A stretch of 34,958 bases of DNA from positions 1 through 34,958 of IMG/VR virus record IMGVR_UViG_3300021963_005132. The stretch is one strand, 5' to 3'. Below the pieces are notes generated by a model that saw only the letters and a list, made by a program, of their open reading frames with translations, did no database searches and was not told the DNA's origin. Below are positions 20,778 to 29,747 of this stretch, piece by piece. The position numbers and the translations under genes are program-made. The first letter of the stretch is position 1; every line of letters begins with the position of its first letter. The DNA comes from a virus.

Positions 20778-21706
20778 TTTAACTCCACAGACGCCATAAT
20801 TTCAGTCAGACATGCAACTAAGTTAATCTCTTGATCAGCTACAAAAGCGGACTTATACTGGTAGTCAGCAATCGTTAGAACCAGTTGCGGTACTTGATTA
20901 GTTAAAGGTACAAAGGTATCGTAAATCTTACGGAACAAAGATACAGGATCATTATCTAAATTATTAACAACCCAGGTCCGCATTTTCTTCCAGTCTTTTT
21001 CTTTAATAGCATCGATAAGTTCTTTCATGTTAGCCTCGCTAACACTGACTAAGATACCCTCATCAATAGAACCAGATTGAGAATAACGCTGAAGCTCGTT
21101 TAACGTTCTACGAAAGTCAGGAAAGTGCTTCTGCACAATCTTAACAATCACCTTTTGATCAAACGGTATAGCTTCTTGCTCTAATATACTGCATACACGC
21201 TTAAAGAAGTTAGCTGCGATGGTTGGTTTATCTGCGTTAGGAATCTTAAACTCAATTACAGCACACCTAGAGTGCAAGGGTGGTATAATACGATTCTTAA
21301 AATTACAAGTTAGAATAAAGCGACAGTTACTTGCAAACTCTTCAATGAACCCGCGCAATGCAGGCTGGGTAGAGTTAGGGTTTAAGTAATCAGCTTCGTC
21401 AAGGATAACCACCTTAGTATTACCACTAAAAGAAACAGTAGAGGCAAATTGCTTAATCTTAGTACGCAATACATCAATACCAGACTCTTCTGATCCGTTA
21501 ATGATCATATAGTCGGTCTGAAGCTCCTCACACAGGGCCCTAGCTACCGTAGTCTTACCGGTACCTGCAGAACCACATAACAACATATTCTGAATCTCAC
21601 CTTTAGCAACCATCTGCTTAAAGTATTCTTTCTGAGACTCAGGTAAGATACAATCGTCAATTTTCCTAGGGCGATATTTTTCAACCCAGATAAAATGCTC
21701 ACTCAT
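20774..21706 (-). CDS. 44: Clamp loader large subunit, T4 gp44
   Basis: A 310-residue AAA+ ATPase. EKYRPRKIDDCILP at the N terminus, Walker A GSAGTGKTT (about 44-52), Walker B VVILDEADYL, and SRC-motif HSRCAV are all visible, followed by the lid and C-terminal collar domains. Four copies with gp62 open the gp45 ring and place it on primed DNA. Length agrees with T4 gp44 (319). It is followed by overlapping small genes and preceded, 8 bases upstream, by the oxygenase-like gene. Regulation by RegA is expected from T4. Confidence 0.95.
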   Translation of the reverse strand: MSEHFIWVEKYRPRKIDDCILPESQKEYFKQMVAKGEIQNMLLCGSAGTGKTTVARALCEELQTDYMIINGSEESGIDVLRTKIKQFASTVSFSGNTKVVILDEADYLNPNSTQPALRGFIEEFASNCRFILTCNFKNRIIPPLHSRCAVIEFKIPNADKPTIAANFFKRVCSILEQEAIPFDQKVIVKIVQKHFPDFRRTLNELQRYSQSGSIDEGILVSVSEANMKELIDAIKEKDWKKMRTWVVNNLDNDPVSLFRKIYDTFVPLTNQVPQLVLTIADYQYKSAFVADQEINLVACLTEIMASVELK

Positions 21707-21714
21707 AATATATT

Positions 21715-22302
21715 CTATTCATTTTTAAAATTAAACCAACCGGTTATCACATATTTTTCGTATACAGGTGAAACTATACCTCGGTGAGTAAAAGTCCAGT
21801 CTGCCGGCCATATAACGGTTTTACCTTTAACAGCCTTTACTTTCTTTTCTTGATACAACCATTCTGTACCCCCCTCGCACTCTTCCCCATCAACCGTATT
21901 AAGATATGTCATGAATACCAGATGACGGCCTGAATTAGGGTACACACCTGTTCCTCTTTCCGCATGCCATATTTTATAACCACCGCCGGGTACATAGTAT
22001 TGTATATTGACCCCCTCGATAATACCCCACGGTGCATGAGAGTTACAATAACTATATTTTTCTATATATCGGTCTACGCACTGCTGTAATAGGTTAAAGT
22101 ATTCACTAAGTTCTGAAGCATTACTATCTAATACAACATCAATTGAATCTTTTTTGTCTTTATCAACTGTATCAACAGAGTTAACTTTTAAATAACCTGC
22201 TCGCTTGTCGTGTGCTTCCCATACCTGAATTAATCTATCGCAGAATGCTGTATCTGTGTGAAGATACGATTCTAAGAATTTAGACTCTTCACAAACGAGC
22301 AT
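21715..22302 (-). CDS. 2-oxoglutarate/Fe(II) oxygenase-like protein
   Basis: A 195-residue protein of the prolyl-4-hydroxylase-like double-stranded beta-helix type. The iron-binding set appears as WHAER (His and Glu, an HxE variant of HxD) and THRG (distal His), with KYVITGW giving the basic residue for 2-oxoglutarate. Such genes are frequent in T4-like cyanophages and pelagiphages, often next to the clamp genes. Substrate is unknown: protein hydroxylation and nucleic-acid repair or modification have been proposed in general. It starts two bases after the gp45 stop, so it is part of the same transcript. Confidence 0.82.
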   Translation of the reverse strand: MLVCEESKFLESYLHTDTAFCDRLIQVWEAHDKRAGYLKVNSVDTVDKDKKDSIDVVLDSNASELSEYFNLLQQCVDRYIEKYSYCNSHAPWGIIEGVNIQYYVPGGGYKIWHAERGTGVYPNSGRHLVFMTYLNTVDGEECEGGTEWLYQEKKVKAVKGKTVIWPADWTFTHRGIVSPVYEKYVITGWFNFKNE

Positions 22303-22303
22303 A

Positions 22304-22975
22304 TTAAACTACTGAACCAGGTTCGGCGGCAATCCAATATTGTAGTTGTCTAGACTCGTGTTTAAAATGAAGGAACTTAGCTTTACCATTAGGAGTCTTA
22401 GCAACTGTAATGTCGTATGCATCAGGAATAACTTTTAGATTCTCGACAGCAATAAAGACATCGAAGTCATCAAAGGATGTACCTAGAGACTTCCTAAAGT
22501 TAGACGCTGTATCATTCTTACGATCACTAACCGATAATACAACAGCTTGATTCTTGCATGTAACCGATACAGTAGGTGCACCGGTGATAGCGGCCGCTTT
22601 CATAATCATCTGGATATCTTCAGCTGTTACTTTAAACTTATAAACATCAGCATGCTCAATCTCGTTAGTAGGAGCAGCAGTTACAATCTCAGGATTAGAG
22701 TAGTAGTATTCAAATTTACCAGCCGGGCTAGTAATACCAATACATTTATCTCCAAACTCAATATCCTGGCTATCGGTCAACGTCCACATAGCAAGAAGGG
22801 AGTTAAGATCATAGATAGCAAACTCTTTAGGAATGGTTTCCTTAATTGTAGCTTTAGCAAAGATGTTCTTTGCATTAGAGATAGTACTAACTGCATCACC
22901 TTCTTTAAATACAATATTAGTATTGATCGATGCAAAGTTCTTTAGCAGCGCAATAGTTTCACTTCCAATTTTCAT
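22304..22975 (-). CDS. 45: Sliding clamp, T4 gp45
   Basis: A 223-residue processivity clamp, similar in length to T4 gp45 (228). Features include MKIGSETIALLKNFASINTNIVFKEGD at the start, AIYDLNSLLAMWTL, and the C-terminal KFLHFKHESRQLQYWIAAEPGSVV. Trimeric gp45 tethers gp43 and, in T4, also activates late transcription. In-frame ATG at 22975 has AAGGACTATATT upstream. A TATAAT (22998-23003) lies 22 bases before the start, without a good -35 at the right distance, so a middle or otherwise non-sigma70-type promoter is possible. Confidence 0.93.
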   Translation of the reverse strand: MKIGSETIALLKNFASINTNIVFKEGDAVSTISNAKNIFAKATIKETIPKEFAIYDLNSLLAMWTLTDSQDIEFGDKCIGITSPAGKFEYYYSNPEIVTAAPTNEIEHADVYKFKVTAEDIQMIMKAAAITGAPTVSVTCKNQAVVLSVSDRKNDTASNFRKSLGTSFDDFDVFIAVENLKVIPDAYDITVAKTPNGKAKFLHFKHESRQLQYWIAAEPGSVV

Positions 22976-23006
22976 AATATAGTCCTTATAATTACATATT
23001 ATAACG

Positions 23007-23747
23007 TCATTTCCAGCTCAATGCTACTTCTTTCGTCGGCATGGTACCATTATACTTGTCGATACAGTACTGTCTTTCTTTTGCATCGAGTTCTTGAAAC
23101 TTAGGGTCTCGAAATGCAGAGGACCCGTGTTCTCTAAAGCAAACCAAAACGTCATCTATCATAATAGGGTCACCATGGTAGTAGTAAGACCGGTAGAAGT
23201 ATTCACCGTCTACAAGCCATAACATATTATCATCCATCTCAATTGCGCAGTCACGTCTTACGGCATAGTTAGATGGATTACCGGTTGTGTTATCACCATT
23301 CACGTATTTGTTACCATACCAAGGAAGTCTAGTATCAAAGTAATGAGACCTATCTTCATTACAATGAGTAAACCCAGATATAAACCATTTACCTCCAGGG
23401 TTATTATCAAATGCATCACTTATCTTTTGTAACGCGAATGGGTCTACAAAGAAGTCGTCCATGTAAAGTAATTTTACAATATCTCCCGTTGCATGCTTAA
23501 CGGCATTATTGACATTGTTAGCAGCGTTCTTTTTCTCACTGGTATTACGTACATACCGAATATTAAGAACATGATCAAAAGTATCTACAATAGATCTTAA
23601 GTTATCGAATGTACTTTGATCTGAAATAACAACTTCAAAGTCTTTAAACGTTTGAAAGATTAGATAAGAAAGATATTCAACAAGAAACTTTTCTGCTCGG
23701 TTACTTTCCATTGTATACACCGGGCAACAAATAGAAATTTTAGACAT
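23007..23747 (-). CDS. Glycosyltransferase family 2
   Basis: A 246-residue GT-A glycosyltransferase. ISICCPVYTMESNRAEKFLVEYLSYLIFQTFKDFEVVISDQST is the standard N terminus, and VKLLYMDDFFVDPFALQKI provides the metal-binding DD. The later region LPWYGNKYVNGDNTTGNPSN and WLVDGEYFYRSYYYHG likely bind the acceptor. ATG 23747 overlaps the stop of the GDPD-like gene; the frame to 23771 is not needed. It is the last gene of the glycan cassette, immediately before the clamp gene. Confidence 0.87.
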   Translation of the reverse strand: MSKISICCPVYTMESNRAEKFLVEYLSYLIFQTFKDFEVVISDQSTFDNLRSIVDTFDHVLNIRYVRNTSEKKNAANNVNNAVKHATGDIVKLLYMDDFFVDPFALQKISDAFDNNPGGKWFISGFTHCNEDRSHYFDTRLPWYGNKYVNGDNTTGNPSNYAVRRDCAIEMDDNMLWLVDGEYFYRSYYYHGDPIMIDDVLVCFREHGSSAFRDPKFQELDAKERQYCIDKYNGTMPTKEVALSWK

Positions 23748-24180
23748 AATCAACACATATCCCATGAACACCTAGCGACCGATACGCTAAAAAATCAACT
23801 TTTGAACCGAAGTCAAGTATGACTTGTTTCCACGAATAAACGTTTTGAGGTTTAGGGTATGTCCAGACATAGTTCATAGAAGTCAAGGTATATTCATCTT
23901 TATCGTGAAAGAAATAATTAATACCTTTTATCCCGTGAAGTCTAGAACTTGAGGTTAAATCTTTGCAGTGGATCCATAATCTACTTTTATTTTCAATTAT
24001 GTAATCTAGTGTAATGGGATAAGTTGGCTCGTCGTGACCAAGATATAGTTCATTATTATATAACCGGAGATCAATTTCTACATCGTACCCCTGGCGGATA
24101 CAATAGTCAATAACTTCTGGTTTATTTTCATTATCTGTATCAGGTCCAAATGTATTGCCTCGATGACAAATTATTTTCAT
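23740..24180 (-). CDS. Glycerophosphodiester phosphodiesterase-like protein
   Basis: A 146-residue TIM-barrel-like protein of the PLC-like phosphodiesterase type. The catalytic set looks preserved: ICHRGN (His, Arg), YDVEIDLR (Glu, Asp) and YLGHDEPTY (His). It is shorter than bacterial GDPD enzymes (about 240), so part of the barrel is reduced. It may cut a phosphodiester in a lipid-linked or glycan intermediate, or remove glycerophosphate decorations. ATG 24180 follows the SDR stop by one base. Found inside a polysaccharide-type cluster, so a role in surface glycan processing is inferred. Confidence 0.72.
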   Translation of the reverse strand: MKIICHRGNTFGPDTDNENKPEVIDYCIRQGYDVEIDLRLYNNELYLGHDEPTYPITLDYIIENKSRLWIHCKDLTSSSRLHGIKGINYFFHDKDEYTLTSMNYVWTYPKPQNVYSWKQVILDFGSKVDFLAYRSLGVHGICVDYV

Positions 24181-24181
24181 A

Positions 24182-24838
24182 TTAAATGTTTTTAGGAGCA
24201 CCTAAAGGTTGAACGTTAAGATATTGTTTCCAAGGTTGACCTCGATCAGTACGCTTAAGTTTTCTAAAGCCTCGTTTGCGGATTATTACATTATCACCTG
24301 GTTTATGCAATCCATCAATACATTCTTTAACAATTTCAGCCACTTGTAGCGTTGTCAGCCTAGTTCGTTTATCTTCACCTGGGTAATCATGCTCGCGCAT
24401 CTTAGTATCTACGCGACCGGGGCTAATTGAATAGGCATTGTAACCTTCAAGGCCAAGTGACTGAACGAAAGAGATAACCCCAGACTTAGACGCCGAGTAA
24501 CCGCTGTGCTCTGGTTTACCGTACATACCGGCAACCGAGGCAATAAAGATCATAGTTTCGACACCAGCATTAATTGATTCTCTAGCAATTAAATAACTAC
24601 CGGTTAGGTTTACATCAATCTCTTCTTTCCAGTGATCAATATTAGACTCCTTAACTACTTGAACATGAGAAATACCTGCGCAGTTAACAATAATATCTGG
24701 GCTATATTTTGCCAGTGTTGATCTTATCTGTTTTACGTCTCTAACATCGCATTCTTCTTTTGGAATGTTTACAGTATCAGGATATAGTTGTTTGATACCC
24801 TCACCAATATCACTCTTACCAAAAATTAATACTTTCAT
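24182..24838 (-). CDS. Short-chain dehydrogenase/reductase
   Basis: A 218-residue classical SDR. The cofactor loop is present as IFGKSDIGEG, followed by CDVRD, the NCAG motif (IIVNCAGISH), a catalytic Ser in IASVAG and YSASK (Tyr, Lys). It would oxidise or reduce a sugar or related metabolite with NAD(P). The ATG overlaps the stop of the nucleotidyltransferase gene (ATGA), suggesting that it acts on the activated sugar made by that enzyme. Substrate not deducible. Confidence 0.85.
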   Translation of the reverse strand: MKVLIFGKSDIGEGIKQLYPDTVNIPKEECDVRDVKQIRSTLAKYSPDIIVNCAGISHVQVVKESNIDHWKEEIDVNLTGSYLIARESINAGVETMIFIASVAGMYGKPEHSGYSASKSGVISFVQSLGLEGYNAYSISPGRVDTKMREHDYPGEDKRTRLTTLQVAEIVKECIDGLHKPGDNVIIRKRGFRKLKRTDRGQPWKQYLNVQPLGAPKNI

Positions 24839-25560
24839 AATACAACATCCCCGTTTTCAACTTTATCTAAAAATATTTCTAATTCATATGGCGTACCAAG
24901 CATATGCTTTTTGTTAACATCAACTTCATATACCGATACATTACCTAAACCTGCAATTAACTCATTATATGCAGGCGCAATATAGAACTCGTTATTAGTT
25001 CTTATATTTTTAGCAATCATCATAACTACACTCTCGATATATTCATTACCATGTCGGAAGTAGTAGATACCTGCGCATGCTTTATCGGAAATAACTTTCT
25101 TTTCTGCTACTTCAATTACTTGACCTTTTTTAACCTTAGCATAACTATGATGGGGGTTTGTTGAATTAAATACTACCAGTGACCCATCCCGGTCTTTAGA
25201 CTGTTCTAGGAAATCATCAAAGTTCCATTCAAGATATTGATCACAGTTTGCAATAACTAACGGCTTTGAATTATTAATGTAAGGCAATGCCATCAACGTG
25301 GTACACGCAGCACCCTCTGTAACAATATCCAATGGGATAATTGTGCCCTGTTGCTCAAGAAATTCTTGAAGCCCGTTATCTAAATGTTCTTTCAATGCAA
25401 TAAAAATAAAATTACACTCACTGTGTTTAGACGTAAGCGAATCAATGACACGTTTAATCATTGGAACGCCAACTACGTCAATCATTGGTTTAGGCTTATC
25501 ATAACCGCTCTCAACAAATCGTTGACCTCTACCGGCCATTGGAATAACTATATTAATCAT
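24835..25560 (-). CDS. Sugar-phosphate nucleotidyltransferase
   Basis: A 241-residue NTP-transferase of the RmlA/GlmU-N type. The signature MAGRGQRFVESGYDKPKPMI binds NTP, and VIANCDQYLEW supplies the metal-binding Asp. It should join a sugar 1-phosphate to a nucleoside triphosphate, giving the activated precursor for the cassette. It lacks a C-terminal left-handed helix domain. AAGGATTTAA precedes the ATG. Sugar and nucleotide identity cannot be decided by reading. Confidence 0.87.
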   Translation of the reverse strand: MINIVIPMAGRGQRFVESGYDKPKPMIDVVGVPMIKRVIDSLTSKHSECNFIFIALKEHLDNGLQEFLEQQGTIIPLDIVTEGAACTTLMALPYINNSKPLVIANCDQYLEWNFDDFLEQSKDRDGSLVVFNSTNPHHSYAKVKKGQVIEVAEKKVISDKACAGIYYFRHGNEYIESVVMMIAKNIRTNNEFYIAPAYNELIAGLGNVSVYEVDVNKKHMLGTPYELEIFLDKVENGDVVL

Positions 25561-25571
25561 TTAAATCCTTA

Positions 25572-26240
25572 TTATGGAAATCTAGCTAAGATTTCTTCGT
25601 TAATTGGTATCTTACCACGCAAGCGGTCTGTGTAATCTCTTGTACAAATACTTGTTAACAGGTGACCGCTTAATTGAGGTTCCTCACTCATGAAGTGAAT
25701 ATTTCCTTGACCCATGATAGGTGCAAGAATAGAGTAAAAGTTATGCATGTGATTGGGATCAAATTTAGCAAGCTCTGCAAACCCTTCAACCACCTGACTA
25801 TGAAGACGTTTCGGCCAGGCATAAAAAGTATCACCTACAAATTGCTGACTTTCCCAATACCCGTTACCCTCACGAGAAACAAAATTAAATTTATCCCAGT
25901 CTATGTTAAAGTCTTTTAAAGGTTTGTTGTAATGAACATCAAACCTTGACATAATATAGAAATCAATACGCTCATCATCCCCTGTAAGCTTAACAGCAGC
26001 CGCACGAGTTGGGTTTTGCTTACTACCTTCAAAAGGTATAGAAGCAAGTCTTTTAGGGTTAAGGAGTCTGGTAACTTCATCCATTCTATCATTATCATAC
26101 GTCATGACGTATTTAAAGACGGAGTGTTCTTCCCGAAGAGGTTGAATTAAGTTACGATCAATGTTAGGGAAACAATGATTAAAATCTCTTTCTGATTTAT
26201 GACCGAATGATATACCTGCAAAAATTAATGCTATGTTCAT
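25572..26240 (-). CDS. Hypothetical protein of the glycan cassette
   Basis: A 222-residue protein, MNIALIFAGISFGHKSERDFNHCFPNIDRNLIQPL and onward. IDFYIMSRFDVHYNKPL resembles an Asp-containing site of some glycosyltransferase-like surface-polysaccharide proteins, but I cannot place it in a family. The ATG at 26240 has AAGGTGAAT directly before it; a GTG at 26246 is the alternative. An exact late promoter (26262-26269) lies 21 bases upstream, so it starts a late unit that probably includes the nucleotidyltransferase and SDR genes. Confidence 0.7.
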   Translation of the reverse strand: MNIALIFAGISFGHKSERDFNHCFPNIDRNLIQPLREEHSVFKYVMTYDNDRMDEVTRLLNPKRLASIPFEGSKQNPTRAAAVKLTGDDERIDFYIMSRFDVHYNKPLKDFNIDWDKFNFVSREGNGYWESQQFVGDTFYAWPKRLHSQVVEGFAELAKFDPNHMHNFYSILAPIMGQGNIHFMSEEPQLSGHLLTSICTRDYTDRLRGKIPINEEILARFP

Positions 26241-26261
26241 ATTCACCTTATATAATAGTTT

Positions 26262-26269
26262 TATTTATA
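26262..26269 (-). promoter_or_regulatory. T4-type late promoter TATAAATA
   Basis: Exact minus-strand TATAAATA, overlapping the stop codon (26265-26267) of the upstream glycosyltransferase and 21 bases ahead of the ATG at 26240. The same stop-codon-in-promoter arrangement occurs at 1599-1606. Confidence 0.72.
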
Positions 26270-26978
26270 TTTCAGATTTAAGATTTACAGCAAACGGAAA
26301 GTAGTCTTTTCTAAATATTTGATTCAACTTATTTTCATTAGCAATGTGCTGCGAACCAAAACCTCTTGCCTTATCTGACTCAGGAATTCTATTCTGTATT
26401 TGTAATTTACGACTTAATGCTTTCATGTTAAATGGTGACCAACCATACCATAAAACTTTAAGTTTATCAGTATTAAAATTAGGGTAATGTCTACCAAGGG
26501 GGTACGATACCCCGGGCTTATTATGAATTAGTCTAGGTCGTCTTGCTAGAGGATCTCTACCGTGATAATGAATACCATGATATTTTTGTTCTATAAGCGG
26601 TTTGGTGTATGAGGGTAAAATCTCTGGTTCTGCATCTACCATTATAAAACACGGTACCGTGATTTCCTGATTTGGTGTACTATTCATTAAAGAATAATCG
26701 CCAACCAACAACTCGGTCGTATTAAGACAAGTCTTCCAACCTGTAACTGTACTCTCAATATCAGATACTTCATCATCAATTAGTTTTGCATCAAAGAATT
26801 GATTTCTAGAATTTACAATAGTCCAATCAGGACATATATGTCTAATAATGCTCACGGAGTTATCAGTAGAGGCATAGTTAATCATTATACCATGATTAAA
26901 GTATTTCTTATGATGTTCTAGCCACCAAGGAAGCAAATACTCTTCATTATAAAAATGTGAAATTATTGTCTTGTACAT
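26265..26978 (-). CDS. Glycosyltransferase (GT2/GT92-like)
   Basis: A 237-residue protein whose start, TIISHFYNEEYLLPWWLEHHKKYFNHGIMINYASTDNS, is typical of GT92/Glyco_tranf_2_4-type enzymes. CFIMVDAEPEILPS may hold the acidic metal site (usually DxD; here DAE). The C terminus contains HYHGRDPLARRPRLIHNK and YPLGRHY, His-rich stretches that could bind acceptor. Its start overlaps the end of the GT/methyltransferase fusion gene by 16 bases. Donor and acceptor unknown. Confidence 0.78.
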   Translation of the reverse strand: MYKTIISHFYNEEYLLPWWLEHHKKYFNHGIMINYASTDNSVSIIRHICPDWTIVNSRNQFFDAKLIDDEVSDIESTVTGWKTCLNTTELLVGDYSLMNSTPNQEITVPCFIMVDAEPEILPSYTKPLIEQKYHGIHYHGRDPLARRPRLIHNKPGVSYPLGRHYPNFNTDKLKVLWYGWSPFNMKALSRKLQIQNRIPESDKARGFGSQHIANENKLNQIFRKDYFPFAVNLKSEI

Positions 26979-28870
26979 ACCACTTCAGGGAAGTATTTTA
27001 AGAAGTTAATTTTATCAGATTTACGGGAAAGAACTTTAGATTTAATCTCATCAAAGAAGTTCCACGCCAAAGGTACAACGCAAATTTCACCCTCTTCACC
27101 AAACAAAGTATTGGGAGGTAGAATTGGTATTTTAGAGCCTGGGCTAAACATACGGTGCTTCAAAGGATTATCATCTACAATATAGTCTAAATTAAACTTA
27201 GAGAAGTTAAGAAAGGTATTACCCTTGGCAGCTGCCCCGTACCCGATAACTTTAATACCTTGTTTTTGCAATGCTTCCACCATTGCTTTTGTTTCTTTAG
27301 CAATACGTATACAGTTATTTGCATACTTAAGCATGATACGGTAGGTAAGTGTTTGTTCTTCTGCAATAAACTTTTCAGATTGATCAGGTAGGTCTTTAGA
27401 TAACACAAATACAAAACTTGTACCGTGAATAGGTGTACGGGTTACGTCAATAACATTTAGCCCTGCCCGGTGAGCTAGTGCGCAAAAGGATTTAACACTG
27501 AAGAAAGAAATATGTTCATGGTAAATAGTATCAAACTGATTATTTGCTACCATATCTGCTTGTGATGTCTGAATAAAAATACAACCATTTGTATCCAGAG
27601 CATCTTTACAAGATTCTAAGAACTCTTTAGGGTATGAATTGTGAGCAAATACGTTTTGTGCAGTAATGATATCAAACTTTGTATCAAACTGTTTAGCAGA
27701 TGTAAAGTAATCACATACAATAGAATGCTTCTTAGAGCTTTCAGGGTATAAGTTTTCAGCTGGATCAATACCGTATGTAATAAAACCTTTCTCTTTATAA
27801 GAGTCAAGTTGAGTACCATCGTTACACGCGATATCGAGTACCTTTTTACCTTCTGTATATTTACGCGTAAAGTCTACAAACCAATCAAAGTAATCCTTCA
27901 ACGTCTTTGTTGTACCGCTTACATAGAGGTAGTGTTTGAATAGTTTATCAGGGTCGACGACATGCGTTAACTGAATATGGGTACAATCCATACAGTAGTT
28001 AATACCTAGAGGGTAACTGTACTCTTTTTCATCAACGGTTTCAAGATAGCTATTAGCCAGGGGCTGGTTGTTAAGGTTTAAAATGTCTTCTAAGTTAGTA
28101 CCACCACAGCAAAGACAATTTGTTAACTTTTTGTAGCTACTGTAATCTAAAGAAAGAATATCTCTTAATTCAGCCTTTGATACATCACTCCAACGTCTAT
28201 GCGACCCCGCGACATAATGAACACCCATCATCTCACCGTCACTATTTTTAAAATAACAGTTACCATAGCTGGTAGCATCCGTCTTCCAATTTTCTGATAA
28301 GATATTATTTTCAAAAATATGTTTACGAATTCGGTATCCTACTTCAACATACCCTGTAGGTCGATTTTCATTTACTTCTTGTTCAGTAATAACCCAGGAA
28401 TGTGATTTAGCTAACTCCGCATCATAATATGCACCGAAGCAGACAGGAATATTTTTAAACGCTTCAGGATTCTTTTCTACCCAGCTCTTTGTATCTTTGC
28501 CATCGTTATATTCGGTACCAATAGCTTTGTACCCTTCTTTAAACTTTTTATATACGTAATCGTGAATATTTTTATTAAGAATAAAGTAGTCTGAGTCAAT
28601 GATACCAACGATATCTGACTTAACATATTTCAAGCCTTCATTAATAGCCTTACCGTGGGAAAGACCATCAAATGTTGGTACACTTTCACATTTTACAAAG
28701 TGATCTATAATAGAATCTAAGCATGCAGCCGTAGTCTGCTTTTCACCATCCGGTGTATTGTCTACAACGATTAAATTATAATCTTTATGTGGAAAAAGGC
28801 GTTTAAAATTCTCTATTTGCAATTCTAGCAAATCATAATTTTTATAGATAACAATTATGTAATCAATCAT
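26963..28870 (-). CDS. Fusion of GT2 glycosyltransferase and sugar C-methyltransferase
   Basis: A 635-residue two-part enzyme. Residues 1-240 are a GT-A domain (IIVIYKNYDLLELQIENF, IIDSDYFIL with DSD at 92-94). Residues about 250-635 match sugar C-methyltransferases of the TylC3/NovU type: zinc Cys at CLCC (252-255) and YCMDC (293-296), SAM site VLDIACNDGTQLD (about 345), HEHISFFS, and the C-terminal GYGAAAKGNTFLNF. Such methyltransferases add a branch methyl to C-3 of keto-deoxysugars. Fusion to a glycosyltransferase suggests that the branched sugar is made and transferred by one protein. The start overlaps the end of the epimerase gene. Confidence 0.88.
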   Translation of the reverse strand: MIDYIIVIYKNYDLLELQIENFKRLFPHKDYNLIVVDNTPDGEKQTTAACLDSIIDHFVKCESVPTFDGLSHGKAINEGLKYVKSDIVGIIDSDYFILNKNIHDYVYKKFKEGYKAIGTEYNDGKDTKSWVEKNPEAFKNIPVCFGAYYDAELAKSHSWVITEQEVNENRPTGYVEVGYRIRKHIFENNILSENWKTDATSYGNCYFKNSDGEMMGVHYVAGSHRRWSDVSKAELRDILSLDYSSYKKLTNCLCCGGTNLEDILNLNNQPLANSYLETVDEKEYSYPLGINYCMDCTHIQLTHVVDPDKLFKHYLYVSGTTKTLKDYFDWFVDFTRKYTEGKKVLDIACNDGTQLDSYKEKGFITYGIDPAENLYPESSKKHSIVCDYFTSAKQFDTKFDIITAQNVFAHNSYPKEFLESCKDALDTNGCIFIQTSQADMVANNQFDTIYHEHISFFSVKSFCALAHRAGLNVIDVTRTPIHGTSFVFVLSKDLPDQSEKFIAEEQTLTYRIMLKYANNCIRIAKETKAMVEALQKQGIKVIGYGAAAKGNTFLNFSKFNLDYIVDDNPLKHRMFSPGSKIPILPPNTLFGEEGEICVVPLAWNFFDEIKSKVLSRKSDKINFLKYFPEVVCTRQ

Positions 28871-29747
28871 ATTGGAAATATTCGTTTCTAATTACTACTT
28901 TAGGGTTTCTGTTTTTATAACAATCAATAACACTCTCAACAACAGAGTGGATATTATCTTCATATGTAAACTTATTCAACACTTTAAATTTAGTATTATC
29001 AATAGCAAAATTATATGTACCTGATGTATTCCCGTTATCAATAATATCTACTTTTGTATGCTCATTAACTATCTTACAAATATCTTCAACTGTTGAATTA
29101 AAAGTTGCAAGATTAAAGATATTTGAATGAGTATTTTGTATAATTATTGATTCAACAGCCCTTGATAGATCTCTTACAGAAAGTATAGGGCGTTTAATAT
29201 GCTTATTTGTAATGGTAATATGGCCTTCTGTAATAGCTGAATACACCATAGAGTTAATCATCAGATCTCTTCGAATGACAGGTGAATTACCATTGACGGT
29301 ACCGAATCGAAGACCTACTAGCTTTCTACCTTCAGACATATACTTTATTGCCAATAAGTCTAAACTTACTTTAGTAAGATCGTAATTGTTTACAAAATCA
29401 ACACTAATTTCATTTTCAATATACAGACGTTTAACATCATTAGCACCATAAACTGATGCACTACTTGCGTATATAATAGTTTGCTTACTATCCGTTTTTT
29501 CAACTAGATTTTTAAAATTTCGTACATTGTTTTTCCAAGGTGAATCTAACGGACCATTACAACACTGAACACTTGAATGACCAGCTAATAATACAATGTG
29601 AGAGAATTGAAGAAGGAATTCTCTCCCTAAAATATTATAATCTTGTTTCCTATTACCGAAGGTTTGAACATCTAGACCTTGACTAATTAGATGGTTATTA
29701 AGATAGGTACCAATGTACCCCTCACCACCGATAATTAAAATTTTCAT
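28863..29747 (-). CDS. NAD-dependent sugar epimerase/dehydratase
   Basis: A 294-residue extended SDR. ILIIGGEGYIGTYL is the Rossmann start; YASSASVYG and YDLTK supply the catalytic Ser/Thr region, Tyr and Lys. LRFGTVNGNSP fits the substrate loop. It acts on a nucleotide-activated sugar, as epimerase, reductase or 4,6-dehydratase; it lacks clear dehydratase marks, so epimerase or reductase is more likely. Its end overlaps the fusion gene start, and its ATG overlaps the aminotransferase stop (ATGA). Confidence 0.85.
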   Translation of the reverse strand: MKILIIGGEGYIGTYLNNHLISQGLDVQTFGNRKQDYNILGREFLLQFSHIVLLAGHSSVQCCNGPLDSPWKNNVRNFKNLVEKTDSKQTIIYASSASVYGANDVKRLYIENEISVDFVNNYDLTKVSLDLLAIKYMSEGRKLVGLRFGTVNGNSPVIRRDLMINSMVYSAITEGHITITNKHIKRPILSVRDLSRAVESIIIQNTHSNIFNLATFNSTVEDICKIVNEHTKVDIIDNGNTSGTYNFAIDNTKFKVLNKFTYEDNIHSVVESVIDCYKNRNPKVVIRNEYFQYD

